The position numbers and the translations under genes were made by a program. Shown piece after piece: positions 53,626 through 62,553 of a DNA stretch of 64,000 nt (the stretch's first letter is position 1; the number at the start of each line of letters is the position of its first letter). The stretch comes from Mojavia pulchra JT2-VF2 (GTDB lineage Bacteria; Cyanobacteriota; Cyanobacteriia; Cyanobacteriales; Nostocaceae), in assembly GCA_019359325.1 (NCBI GenBank), contig JAHHHN010000017.1, forward strand, positions 1 through 64,000, read 5' to 3'. A model generated the notes under the pieces. That model had not been told where the DNA came from. It made no database searches and worked only from the letters and a program-made list of their open reading frames with translations.

Positions 53626-54891
53626 ATGAAACAGCAACCTCTACGGATTGCACTTTTAACTGGATTATATGCTCCTTTCTTAACAGGGGTTTCAGTCGCA
53701 GTACATCAGCGAGTTCGTTGGTTATTACAGCAAGGACATGAAGTTTTTCTCATCCATCCTGAAATCAACGACCAATACCCCAAACAAGTAGGGAACCGTC
53801 CCATGCCAGGATTAGAGGAGTTACAGGTTTTCCCTAACTTTTCCTCCTATGCATTCCCTACACAACCACTGATATTCTACAAATCGTTGCCCCAACCATT
53901 GAACTACAAGCATTGGAGCGATACTAAGTTGCTGATGAACTTTCAACCCGACATAATTGTAGTTGAAGAATCAGCACAAATGAGAGGGGCTTACTCAGCT
54001 TTCTTGCAAGGTTATGGTCGTCCTGTGGGAGTTAAATACGCCAAGCAAACAGGCACTCCTATCGTCTCAGTCTTCCATACAGATATCGTTGCTTATATCA
54101 AATATTACTTAGGAAACTTGTTCTTCAGCTTGCTGCGTCCAATCATTCCCTTAATAGTCAAACAGGTGAGTGATGCTTATGATGCCAATTTATTTTCATC
54201 ACGAGAACAGCTTACCAAATACAAAAATTTGAAATGCCAACGTGGTGAATATTTACCTTATCAAGGCATTGATTGCGAAAAGTTTCATCCCCGCAATATT
54301 TGTTATGATCCAATTCCCAATGACCACAGACCAACTTTGCTGTTTGTAGGACGCATCACCGCAGAAAAGAATGTCACTCAACTTTTAGATGCATTTCCTC
54401 TAATTGCTGCTAAAATTCCTGATGTGCATTTAGTCATTGTTGGCAGTGGCCCCCTAGATGAACAAATCCGCCGACGTGCCGAAAAATTTAAATCTGGTGT
54501 TACCATTTGGGGTGAATCTCACGGCACAGAACTTTTAGGTTGGTTTGCTCGCGCTGATGTATTTATTAACCCCTCCGTCACCGAAAACTTCTGCACCACA
54601 AATAACGAAGCCCTGGCTTCTGGAACTCCTGTAGTTGCTGCCCTTGCACCCTCAACCGCAGAGCAAGTAATTCCCGGTCACAACGGCTTTTTAGCTGAAC
54701 CCAACAACCCGGCAGATTTCGCTCAAAAAGTAATTGCAATTCTACAAAATCCTACACTGAAAACAGAAATGGCGCAGCAGGCGCGTCCTTCCATACTAGA
54801 ATTTGATTGGTCAGCTTGTATGGAAAAATTTGAAGCAAAACTCTATCAGCTAGTGGCTGGATCTAAAAAGCAAAAGGTGAAGCTTAAGTAG
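53626..54891 (+). CDS. hglT: HglT-like family 4 glycosyltransferase
   Basis: A 421-residue GT-B fold enzyme (GT4). The N-terminal acceptor domain has RIALLTGLYAPFLTGVSVAV and PDIIVVEESAQ. The C-terminal nucleotide-sugar domain has LLFVGRITAEKNVTQLLDAF, VHLVIVGSGPLDEQI and FINPSVTENFCTTNNEALAS (the EX7E motif). ATG 53626 (MKQQPLRIALLTG) is taken as start; an upstream in-frame start at 53587 adds 13 residues not typical of the family. By position and family it is the candidate for HglT, which glucosylates the long-chain alcohol to make heterocyst glycolipid. The symbol is moderately certain. Confidence 0.85.
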   Translation: MKQQPLRIALLTGLYAPFLTGVSVAVHQRVRWLLQQGHEVFLIHPEINDQYPKQVGNRPMPGLEELQVFPNFSSYAFPTQPLIFYKSLPQPLNYKHWSDTKLLMNFQPDIIVVEESAQMRGAYSAFLQGYGRPVGVKYAKQTGTPIVSVFHTDIVAYIKYYLGNLFFSLLRPIIPLIVKQVSDAYDANLFSSREQLTKYKNLKCQRGEYLPYQGIDCEKFHPRNICYDPIPNDHRPTLLFVGRITAEKNVTQLLDAFPLIAAKIPDVHLVIVGSGPLDEQIRRRAEKFKSGVTIWGESHGTELLGWFARADVFINPSVTENFCTTNNEALASGTPVVAALAPSTAEQVIPGHNGFLAEPNNPADFAQKVIAILQNPTLKTEMAQQARPSILEFDWSACMEKFEAKLYQLVAGSKKQKVKLK

Positions 54892-54897
54892 CTTAAG

Positions 54898-55019
54898 TAG
54901 GGTGGGCATTGCCCACCGAAACCCGGATGTGGTGGGCATTGCTTACCCTACTCAATTGATGCTTTTTATCAAATGCTGTTAAGTACAAACCCGAATGTGG
55001 TGGGCAATGCCCACCCTAC
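54898..55019. repeat. Family F REPs upstream of the RAYT gene
   Basis: A full element at 54898-54951 (GTAGGGTGGGCATTGCCCACC, AAACCCGGATG, GGTGGGCATTGCTTACCCTAC; here split for length) and a half element at 54984-55019. Related copies: 55666-55720, 57347-57368, 58457-58511, 60036-60084. Confidence 0.8.
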
Positions 55020-55078
55020 CTTTCTAACACCAAAACGGATAAAACAGAATAAGCACTTACCATCTGTTTTATTCCTCA

Positions 55079-55654
55079 ATGCCCAACTATCGCAGAGCTT
55101 ACATTGCTGGTGGAACTGTCTTTTTGACACTGGTTACTTATCAACGTCATCCTTTATTTGCTAAACCAGAAAATGTAGCTATGTTGCGTCAGGCTGTGGC
55201 AACTGTTCGCGCTGAATCTCCCTTTGAAATTGTTGGTGCTGCTGTTCTTCCCGATCATCTGCATTTTATCTGGACATTGCCACCAGAGGATAGTAACTAT
55301 TCCAAACGAGTTGGACGTATTAAAGTGTTGTTTACTCGTGCTTTGAAAGGCAATGAATTACTTACAGAAGAATTGCCTTTGTCCCGTGGCAAACATCGAG
55401 AACAAGACGTTTGGCAGCGTAGATTTTGGGAACATACAATTCGAGATGAAAATGATTTGAGAAATTGTTTAGATTATATTCATTACAATCCAGTTAAGCA
55501 TGGTTTAGTTTCTTGCCCTCATTTATGGCAGTATTCAAGTTTTCATAAATGGTTAAGGCAAGGGCATTATAGTAATGATTGGGGATGCCAGTGTAATGAT
55601 AAAGAGGCAAATATTCCTGATTTCTCTAGTTTAATTGAACAGTTTGGGGAATAG
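55079..55654 (+). CDS. REP-associated tyrosine transposase (RAYT, Y1 HUH)
   Basis: A 191-residue Y1 transposase of the RAYT branch of the IS200/IS605 superfamily. It has MPNYRRAYIAGGTVFLTLVT, the HUH metal site LPDHLHFIWTLP (His60, His62), FWEHTIRDENDLRNCLDYIH and the catalytic Tyr in YIHYNPVKHGL. The C-terminal WLRQGHYSNDWGC is typical of cyanobacterial members. RAYTs act on REP palindromes; it is bracketed by family F REPs at 54898-55019 and 55666-55720. All motifs are intact, so it may be active. It interrupts the glycolipid cluster. Confidence 0.92.
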   Translation: MPNYRRAYIAGGTVFLTLVTYQRHPLFAKPENVAMLRQAVATVRAESPFEIVGAAVLPDHLHFIWTLPPEDSNYSKRVGRIKVLFTRALKGNELLTEELPLSRGKHREQDVWQRRFWEHTIRDENDLRNCLDYIHYNPVKHGLVSCPHLWQYSSFHKWLRQGHYSNDWGCQCNDKEANIPDFSSLIEQFGE

Positions 55655-55665
55655 TTTCACAAAGT

Positions 55666-55720
55666 GTAGGGTGGGCATTGTCCACCGAAACCCGGATAGG
55701 GTGGGCAATGCCTAGCTTAC
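55666..55720. repeat. Family F REP downstream of the RAYT gene
   Basis: GTAGGGTGGGCATTGTCCACC, ACCCGGATAGG, GTGGGCAATGCCTAGCTTAC: same plan as the upstream REPs, in the same orientation. Confidence 0.8.
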
Positions 55721-55723
55721 TAA

Positions 55724-57265
55724 TCAATTCATTCTTTCTAACAAATGCTCCCCAACTCGTAGGGCATTGGCAATAATCGTTAGCGATGGGTTCACCGCAG
55801 CACTAGAAGGAAAAAAGCTCCCATCAACAACGTAAAGGTTATCAATATCGTGAGTGCGACAATTAATATCAAGTACTGAAGTTTTAGGGTTTTCACCAAA
55901 ACGACAAGTACCACATTGATGTCCAACTTCTTTAATAGTCATCTTTTGCGGAACACAAAATGAGAATTGCCCAGGTTTCTGTGGCTGTTCAATGGACTTT
56001 AAAACTTCAACCCAACGTTTGATTAAACGATTAAATGCCTCTTGATTATTATTTGTATAATCAATAACAATTTTCTCTCCATTAACGCGCACGCGATTGT
56101 TAGCATCTGGTAAATCTTCATTGACAAGCAACCAAGCAACAGAATGATTTGCCACTGTTTCAGCGATGATGCTGGGCATCATTGGTGGCGCATGAGCTGC
56201 AATTCTGTCTTTATTAACATTACCCAACATTTGTACACTGCCCATTGGGTAGGTAAAATCTTGATCACCCCAATAAAAATCATTAACTGCTAGCGTCTTT
56301 TGAAAAACTGTCGGATTTAGCTTTGTACTCAAAGTCATAACTACTGCAAAGTTATGTGCCATGTAATTACGTCCCACGAGATTAGAACTATTAGCTAATC
56401 CATTTGGATGTTTGTCATTGGCAGATTTAAGCAATAATGCTGCTGAGTTAATTGCACCACAAGCAACAACTACAATATTCCCAGTGAATATCTGATGCTG
56501 TCCAGCGATTTCTGCTTCTACACCAGTGACTGTGTTACCAGATGCATTGGTGTGTAAACGCACCACTTTTGCTTCTGTAATTAATCTAAGATTTGTATAT
56601 GTGATTGCTGGACGTATACAGTTAACATCTGCATCAGCTTTAGCATTAATTAAACATGGAAATCCATCACAAGTATCACAACGAATACAAGCACTTAAAT
56701 GACGATTTACTTCATTGAGTTTGATAGCTAGGGGTAGATAAAAAGGATGGAGGTCTATGTCTTTTAAGGAATAGTGAATGTCTTCAATGTATGGTTCGTG
56801 GTTGATGGCGGGAAAGGGATAATCTTTACTAGCTTGCGGTTCAGTAGGGTCAAGGCCTCGCTTACCATGTACTTCGTAAAGTTTCTCAGCTTGGTCATAG
56901 TAGGGTGCAAAGTCTTGATATTTTAAAGGCCATTCAGGAGAAATTCCTCCTTGATGAATGACTGTTTCAAAGTCTTGTTCGCGTAATCTAAACAGCGCAC
57001 CACCGTAAAATTTAGTATTACCGCCTACATAATAGTGCGTTACAGGATTTATTACTTTGCCGTCTTTGTCGTACCATTTTTCTGAAGTGCGATAGCATTC
57101 TTTCTGCAAAACTTGTTTAGAATCCCAATTAGTTTTTTTTCTAGGTAAAAAACTACCTCGTTCTAAAACTAAGATGTTTTTACCACTTGCGGCTAATTGA
57201 TAGGCTAAAGTGCCACCACCAGCACCTGTGCCAATGATGATAACATCGTAATGAGCATCGGTCAT
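55724..57265 (-). CDS. GMC family oxidoreductase
   Basis: A 513-residue flavoprotein. FAD binding is by YDVIIIGTGAGGGTLAYQLA and the C-terminal NLYVVDGSFFPSSAAVNPSL. The GMC signature region is HYYVGGNTKFYGGALFRLRE, and the active-site His is in KEVGHQCGTCRFGENP. A four-Cys stretch CIRCDTCDGFPCLINAK (about residue 205) is unusual for simple choline-dehydrogenase types but occurs in long-chain alcohol oxidase-like members. Together with the adjacent SDR and HglT it could oxidise a hydroxyl of the glycolipid chain to a ketone; this is inference. It is convergent with the RAYT block. Confidence 0.88.
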   Translation of the reverse strand: MTDAHYDVIIIGTGAGGGTLAYQLAASGKNILVLERGSFLPRKKTNWDSKQVLQKECYRTSEKWYDKDGKVINPVTHYYVGGNTKFYGGALFRLREQDFETVIHQGGISPEWPLKYQDFAPYYDQAEKLYEVHGKRGLDPTEPQASKDYPFPAINHEPYIEDIHYSLKDIDLHPFYLPLAIKLNEVNRHLSACIRCDTCDGFPCLINAKADADVNCIRPAITYTNLRLITEAKVVRLHTNASGNTVTGVEAEIAGQHQIFTGNIVVVACGAINSAALLLKSANDKHPNGLANSSNLVGRNYMAHNFAVVMTLSTKLNPTVFQKTLAVNDFYWGDQDFTYPMGSVQMLGNVNKDRIAAHAPPMMPSIIAETVANHSVAWLLVNEDLPDANNRVRVNGEKIVIDYTNNNQEAFNRLIKRWVEVLKSIEQPQKPGQFSFCVPQKMTIKEVGHQCGTCRFGENPKTSVLDINCRTHDIDNLYVVDGSFFPSSAAVNPSLTIIANALRVGEHLLERMN

Positions 57266-57346
57266 TTGGGACTCCGCAGATAATAAGAATTGCTAAATTT
57301 TGATGGCTAATTACTTCTGTTTTAACCAAAGTGAGAAACTTAAATT

Positions 57347-57368
57347 ACGGTGGGCAATGCCCACCTTA
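57347..57368. repeat. Family F REP, half element
   Basis: ACGGTGGGCAATGCCCACCT palindrome between the SDR and GMC genes, probably in their common transcript. Confidence 0.6.
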
Positions 57369-57402
57369 CAGAAATAGATTTAAGCGATTTGACGATACTT
57401 GC

Positions 57403-58218
57403 TCATCCACGCATTTGTTTTTCCGCGCAGGTTTTGTTTAACTTTGTCAAACCAATCCAGCGATAAATAATATCTCCAAACTTGGGAAAAAGCTGAATAT
57501 TGGAAAACAAAAGTTTGGTAAGAAATCCATCAATGATGATTTCTGGTTGGTTTTGCTTGATGGCTTGCAGAACTGCGATCGCAACTTCTGTTGGTTGCGA
57601 AACTTGCGCTAAACTGGGCGAAGGCAGCCCAAAAGCCAGAAACATTCCAGCTTTTGTATATCCTGGGCAAACTACTGTCACGCCTACATTGGTATCAGCC
57701 AATTCTTGCCGCATCGCATCAGTCCACATAATTACACCGGCTTTACTGGCTGAATAAATGCTGTTATAAGGCGCTCCCTTTTTGCCAGAACCAGACGCAA
57801 TATTGACGATGTGACCATTATTGCGAGCTATCATGCTCGGTAGGATTAAACGAGTTAATTCCATACCTGCAATGAGGTTGGTTGTCAGTATTGATTGGAT
57901 ATCTTCTAAAGAATAATCTTGAAATGCTCGGTATTTTTCAATCGCAGCATTATTAATTACGATATCAATTTGACCTGCAATTTGATGAATCTGCTGTACT
58001 AATACTGGTAATTCTCCAATCTTACTGATATCAAATGGAATACTTATTCCTTTACCACCTAAAGCTTGCACTTCAGTAGATATTTGATTTAGCTTTTCTT
58101 GTGAACGTGAAACGCTGACTACCGTTGCTTGCTCTTTTGCCAAAGCACGAGCAATAAATGCCCCAATACCACCTGATGCTCCGGTCAAAAGGACTGTCTT
58201 ACCTGCTATGGATGTCAT
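57403..58218 (-). CDS. HetN-like short-chain dehydrogenase/reductase lacking the RGSGR peptide
   Basis: A 271-residue SDR: cofactor site KTVLLTGASGGIGAFIARAL, NNAA (VINNAAIEKY), a Ser in NIASGSG, and the catalytic YSASKAGVIMW. The sequence is strongly HetN-like (SRSQEKLNQ; LTRLILPSMI; SIYSASKAGVIMWTDAMRQEL; VVCPGY). HetN, an inhibitor of heterocyst formation, carries ERGSGR at residues 131-136; this protein has ARNNGH there, so it should not make the patterning peptide. The reductase active site is intact. It lies 136 bp upstream of the GMC oxidoreductase on the same strand, which suggests a joint metabolic role, perhaps in glycolipid keto/hydroxy chemistry. Confidence 0.88.
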   Translation of the reverse strand: MTSIAGKTVLLTGASGGIGAFIARALAKEQATVVSVSRSQEKLNQISTEVQALGGKGISIPFDISKIGELPVLVQQIHQIAGQIDIVINNAAIEKYRAFQDYSLEDIQSILTTNLIAGMELTRLILPSMIARNNGHIVNIASGSGKKGAPYNSIYSASKAGVIMWTDAMRQELADTNVGVTVVCPGYTKAGMFLAFGLPSPSLAQVSQPTEVAIAVLQAIKQNQPEIIIDGFLTKLLFSNIQLFPKFGDIIYRWIGLTKLNKTCAEKQMRG

Positions 58219-58855
58219 AGTTAACCGTGTTTAATAAGTATGGCTTTCAACTTGAATAGATTAAAAAAGCAACTTTTTCAGATGACTGTAGTAGAATTTG
58301 CCACCCACATTGTTAAAAGTAAGCAGTCTGAATTACTTGCTAATATTGGGTTTTACACTAAATAAACTTTTAAATTTGTAATTGCTGTGACCAGTTATTA
58401 AATTAGATAATGCAAGTTTCAAGTTATCATAACAAATAAAAATATTTAGCTTAATTGTAGGGTGGGCAATGCCCAGCATATCCTGGTTTTGGTGGGCAAT
58501 GCCCACCCTACCTACTTCCTCCCGTGTCCCTTGCCCTGTTTATTGACCAAACAGGGTATCATATGATGTCCGCCTAATCACTTATTAAAAAAACTCTCCG
58601 TGTCCCCTTCCGCGTCAGTCCTAATGATAAGTCTTCAATCAAACACGATATCAGAGGGTGGGATGAGCTTAAGGAAGGTTCAAAAATTCAGTTTTCGCCG
58701 CTAGCTGGATACCTTGATGATTTATGATGATAACCGCCACAAGGAGCAGCGAGATATTACTTAGTTGCTTGATGAGTTATTCTAAAGGGCAATCTCCTAG
58801 CCAAATGGCAGCAGTAGCCTTTATTTGATGCCGCCAAGTGAGGACTTTTTCAAAG
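58219..58855. other. Long spacer with one family F REP
   Basis: About 640 bp without a gene. A full family F REP lies at 58457-58511 (GTAGGGTGGGCAATGCCCAGC ... TGGGCAATGCCCACCCTAC, shown in part). The DNA after it (58512-58855) shows no gene or further repeat. Confidence 0.6.
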
Positions 58856-60001
58856 ATGATCAAGGACTGGTTTATCAAGCAAAAATTACTGATAGGTATT
58901 GTAGTTACTGCAATTGGGGCTACTTTAATTATTGCAAAGCTGTATCCATTTGAAGGTGTTGGTGAGTGGACTGGCTTTGGAGAAAGCTTGAATAAATCAA
59001 AAAGTATAGAGAGAACAATCAGAGATGGAATAGTTATTAGTATTAGAGAGACTGAAACTGAGAATTTAGAATCAGCCAAGACATTTTGGGATTGGTTGGG
59101 TTTAGCTAGTACGCTTGCAATTCCTATTGTGTTATTGCAATTTGAGCGTAGAGAACAAAGACGAGCAGATAAACAAGCTGAAGCACAAAAAGCAATAGCA
59201 GTTAACAATTTACACGAAGAAATTTTAAAAGTTTATATTGACCGGATGTCAGAATTGTTGCTTGATAAAAATTTGAAGACTTTAAAACTTGATGACCCTT
59301 TGCGAGATACAGCATTAGATGTAGCACGAGCTAGAACTTTATCGGTGCTGCGGAGACTAGACAAAGATAGCGATCGCAAAGGTAGCGTGATTCAATTCTT
59401 AATTGATGCAGAACTTGCAAGTGAGTTAAATCTAAGCGGTGTTGACCTCAAAGATGCCGACCTCAGAAGTGCCAACCTCATAGGTACTAACCTCAGAAAT
59501 GCCAATCTCAAAAGTGCCATCCTTAAAGATGCCAATCTTAGAGGTGCCAATCTTAAAGATGCCAATCTTAGAAGTGCCAACCTCAAAGATGCCAACCTCA
59601 ATAATACCATCCTCAATTTTACCTACCTTAAAGATGCCAACCTCATAGGTGCTAATCTCATTGGCGCTAACCTCATTGGTGCTAACCTCATTGGTGCTAA
59701 CCTCACTAGTGCCAACCTTACAGGTGCATATCTCAAAGATGCCAAACTTGAACACGCCAATCTTAAAGATGCCAAACTTGAATATGCCAACCTCAAAGAT
59801 GCCAAACTTGAATATGCCAACCTTAAAGATGCCAACCTTAAAGATGCCAAGCTCACAGGTGCTAATCTTACAGGTGCCGATCTCAGTCATGCCAAATATA
59901 TAAGTATTGACCAAATAAAATTTGCCGAAAACTGGGATAAGGCAATATATGACAAAGACTTTCGCGCCAAGTTGGGTTCACCAGTGCAAGATGCAAAGTA
60001 G
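58856..60001 (+). CDS. Membrane-anchored pentapeptide-repeat protein
   Basis: A 381-residue protein. It has two N-terminal membrane segments (LLIGIVVTAIGATLIIAKL and WLGLASTLAIPIVLLQF), a charged helical linker (RREQRRADKQAEAQKAIAVN), then about 28 A(N/D)LxX pentapeptide repeats (about residues 185-355: SGVDLKDADLRSANLIGTNL and so on), which form a right-handed quadrilateral beta-helix. The repeats IGANL and KDAKL/EYANL occur in near-identical runs. ATG 58856 is preferred; a GTG at 58838 adds six residues. Many cyanobacteria have such proteins; function unknown, presumably a cytoplasmic binding surface. Confidence 0.87.
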   Translation: MIKDWFIKQKLLIGIVVTAIGATLIIAKLYPFEGVGEWTGFGESLNKSKSIERTIRDGIVISIRETETENLESAKTFWDWLGLASTLAIPIVLLQFERREQRRADKQAEAQKAIAVNNLHEEILKVYIDRMSELLLDKNLKTLKLDDPLRDTALDVARARTLSVLRRLDKDSDRKGSVIQFLIDAELASELNLSGVDLKDADLRSANLIGTNLRNANLKSAILKDANLRGANLKDANLRSANLKDANLNNTILNFTYLKDANLIGANLIGANLIGANLIGANLTSANLTGAYLKDAKLEHANLKDAKLEYANLKDAKLEYANLKDANLKDAKLTGANLTGADLSHAKYISIDQIKFAENWDKAIYDKDFRAKLGSPVQDAK

Positions 60002-60035
60002 ATTCAAGAGCAAGCGCAATCGCACCTACTCAGAC

Positions 60036-60084
60036 AGGACATTGCCCACCATATCCGGGTTTTGATGGGTAATGGCGACCCTAC
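60036..60084. repeat. Family F REP, diverged copy
   Basis: GACATTGCCCACCATATCCG and GGTAATGGCGACCCTAC: same plan as the others with several substitutions. Confidence 0.6.
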
Positions 60085-60143
60085 AATTATAAATTCTGCA
60101 ACCTATTTTTAAAGTTTGAAAATATGCCTTAGCTGTTGTTCAA

Positions 60144-61367
60144 TTACATATTTGCTTTCGACAATTTATCAATTTGCTGAGTAAAATATGTTTCATCATA
60201 CTTGAGTTGTTGGGCTAATTCTAACCCCTTTTGAAAGGCTGCTAGTGCTTGGGGATACTGTTGACGTTCTTGATAAATTTGCCCAATTTGATCATAGGCT
60301 TGCATCATCCCGTAAAAGTTGGCAGCTCGCGCCTGCGCTTCTACTAAAATCTGGCTAGTTTGCAAAGCTTCATCTATTTGTCCTTGAGAACGGTACAGTG
60401 CAATTAATTGCTGTAAAGCTTCACCAGCATTAACATACTGCTCCAATTGCCAAGCGGTAGTATAAGCTTCTTGATAGTTTTTAAATGCTTCTGGTAGTAA
60501 ACTCGGATTTTCCTTCGCTAGTGATTGGTAATTTGAAGCGATCGCTAGTTTAACTTTAGGTAATAAAGTTGTATTATTTTGGCTCACGTAAACTTCTGCT
60601 AGCTTACCAAGTATATTTGCAGATTGCTGATATTCTTTTGCCTGCTCGTAAATATAAGCTAGCTGTTGCAAGTATGCTACCTCATTTAAGCGATCGCCTC
60701 TGCTACTAGCTAAACTCAATAATTCTTGGTAGGTAGCGGCGGCTTCGGGATAATCGAACCAACTCAAATGCACTTCACCAATAGTTTTGAGAGTGTCTAC
60801 TATTGCGGCTGCATTTTTTTGCTGTCGCACTGTTGCCAAAACTTGGTTGTAAACTTCAATAGCCAGTTTGGGCGATCGCACATTTTGATAAGCTTCACCT
60901 AGCGATCGCAACAATGGTAAGTCAACGCTTTTCTGAGATAAAGCCTGCTTTTGAATTGCTTGCAATCGCTGCGTAATATGTAGTATCTGTGCGCGATTAT
61001 TTTGATTAAAGGCGATCGCACCCACTCGTGACAGTGCTTGTACCTCAGCTAATGAACCGAATAAGCGCCGCAAACGTAGTTCCCGATTCCAAATATCAAA
61101 TGCTGCTACCTGATCTCCCGCTTTCAACTTAGCCGCAGCTGCTTGATTTAACTGCTCAAGTTCTGGTTCTAATTTACGCAGTTGCTCAGAAGTTAACTGC
61201 TGTTTGTTGCCCAAAAATAGTAGCAATGGATCGGGAGCCATCTTCTCTAGAGGACTAGGAGGATATTTATCTGGCTGATCTGGCTTTTGGCTTTGTGCCA
61301 GTGTCAACGAACTGCTAAACTGCCAGAGTATAGCGGCAGTAACAATCATACTTAAGGGCCGTAGCAT
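60144..61367 (-). CDS. Exported TPR protein
   Basis: A 407-residue protein from the chosen start MLRPLSMIVTAAILWQFSSS (signal peptide ending near LTLAQSQ). A longer frame from 61430 adds 21 residues without family character. The mature part is a Pro-rich spacer (PDQPDKYPPSPLEKMAPDPL) and about eight TPR-like helical pairs (YPEAAATYQELLSLASSRGD; YQQSANILGKLAEVYVSQNN; YPQALAAFQKGLELAQQLKY). It is probably periplasmic and mediates protein contacts. No catalytic domain. Such proteins are common in filamentous cyanobacteria and not functionally assigned. Confidence 0.85.
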   Translation of the reverse strand: MLRPLSMIVTAAILWQFSSSLTLAQSQKPDQPDKYPPSPLEKMAPDPLLLFLGNKQQLTSEQLRKLEPELEQLNQAAAAKLKAGDQVAAFDIWNRELRLRRLFGSLAEVQALSRVGAIAFNQNNRAQILHITQRLQAIQKQALSQKSVDLPLLRSLGEAYQNVRSPKLAIEVYNQVLATVRQQKNAAAIVDTLKTIGEVHLSWFDYPEAAATYQELLSLASSRGDRLNEVAYLQQLAYIYEQAKEYQQSANILGKLAEVYVSQNNTTLLPKVKLAIASNYQSLAKENPSLLPEAFKNYQEAYTTAWQLEQYVNAGEALQQLIALYRSQGQIDEALQTSQILVEAQARAANFYGMMQAYDQIGQIYQERQQYPQALAAFQKGLELAQQLKYDETYFTQQIDKLSKANM

Positions 61368-61617
61368 AGAAACTTTACCTTGCTTTGAGTAAGTTGCATG
61401 GATGGTCATTAGGCAATGAATTTTAGGCATTGATAATTATCTCCATCTCCAATAACCTTAACTGCCAATTTGGATGACGCACAAAGCAATGATAATTATC
61501 CCTGCACACTATGCCCAATGCCTAATGCCCCAAACGACGGGGAGAGCAACCTCGTCCACCCACAAGGGGATGGAGTTTCCCGTCGCTTTCGATGAAACCT
61601 TGAGGAGTAAATTTATT

Positions 61618-62109
61618 ATGTTCCGTCTGCTAACAGCGATCGCACAGCGACTATTGCGGAGAATTACTTTTGTAATATTCCTAACTCTGGCTAGTAGTTT
61701 AATACTCACAGGGGCTGCTTGGGCTAACTCTTCTGGCTTAGGAGTTAATAATGGTCATCTGAGTTCTTGTCCAGCTTCCAATAACTGTGTTGTCAGTCAA
61801 GATGCTGATGCCAAACACGCCATTGACCCGATTACCTATCATGTAGACCGCGACACAGCACGAGAAACCTTACTAAAAGTTCTCACCGTTGTTCCCCGTA
61901 CTCAAGTTATAGAACAGACAGGTAATTATATCCATGCTCTTTCTAAAAGCCGCATCTTCAAATTTGTTGATGACGTAGAGTTTTATTTGCCTACTAATGA
62001 GCCAGTAATTCATCTGCGATCAGCATCTCGCATCGGAGAGTCGGATCTTGGTGTCAACCGCAGGCGTTTGGAGCAAATTCGTCTGGCTCTACGCGATTTG
62101 AACATTTGA
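61618..62109 (+). CDS. Exported DUF1499 protein
   Basis: A 163-residue protein. Signal peptide MFRLLTAIAQRLLRRITFVI continues FLTLASSLILTGAAWA (cleavage near residue 36). The DUF1499 domain follows: LSSCPASNNCVVSQDADAKH, TYHVDRDTARETLLKVLTVV, SRIFKFVDDVEFYLP and SRIGESDLGVNRRRLEQIRL. ATG 61618 is chosen because GAGGAG lies about 11 bp upstream and a signal peptide then starts the protein; an in-frame upstream start at 61474 is unlikely. Function unknown; the family is widespread in oxygenic phototrophs. Confidence 0.88.
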   Translation: MFRLLTAIAQRLLRRITFVIFLTLASSLILTGAAWANSSGLGVNNGHLSSCPASNNCVVSQDADAKHAIDPITYHVDRDTARETLLKVLTVVPRTQVIEQTGNYIHALSKSRIFKFVDDVEFYLPTNEPVIHLRSASRIGESDLGVNRRRLEQIRLALRDLNI

Positions 62110-62187
62110 TTTTTTCGTTGTTGAGATTGTTTGCTGAACACCAGAATAATCGGCGATCGCAACTTTTATATTAGTGAGATAGATTCT

Positions 62188-62495
62188 AGGACTTACGCAC
62201 CCAAGCCTGAAACCCTGATCCCCCCTAGCCCCCCTTAAAAAGCTACCGTGTACACACATCTCTCCGTCATTATCCTCCGATAAATTGGAGGACTTTGAGG
62301 GATTTTAGCCCCCCTTTTTAAGGGGGGTTGGGGGGATCAAAAGCCTGTGGGACAACTCTCAAAGACTTGTGTGTACACGGTAGCCTTCAAAAGGGGGAAA
62401 GTCTAAAGCCACGCCACTGAGGGAGTCGGGGAACCCGCAAGGGCGCAGGGCTGCCCCTTTTGAAGGGGGTTGGGGGATCTGAGTGCGTAAGTCCT
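62188..62495. repeat. MITE family A, copy 2, interrupted by a family B element
   Basis: Ends AGGACTTACGCAC and GTGCGTAAGTCCT are perfect inverted repeats. The part after the insertion (62390-62495) matches copy 1 at 18295-18445 almost base for base, including the GAGTCGGGGAACCCGCAAGG stem. Confidence 0.85.
62243..62383. repeat. MITE family B, copy 2 (141 bp), nested
   Basis: CTACCGTGTACACACA and TGTGTGTACACGGTAG ends. It lies within the left hairpin of family A copy 2 and is inverted relative to 3138-3302, lacking a 24-bp piece of that copy. A CCTT on both sides (before AAAAAGCTACC and after GGTAGC) may be the target duplication. Confidence 0.85.
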
Positions 62496-62553
62496 GGATT
62501 CATTGCTCATTGGTAAGCTTTACAATACTTTTAGATGATTTTCAAGCTATATA

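Noticed and set aside
57403-58218. Calling the SDR gene hetN
   Set aside because: It is HetN-like in sequence but lacks the RGSGR peptide and is not in the hetN position.
59392-59914. Minus-strand frames rich in Leu/Arg or Gly/Ile
   Set aside because: Shadows of the pentapeptide-repeat coding region on the other strand.
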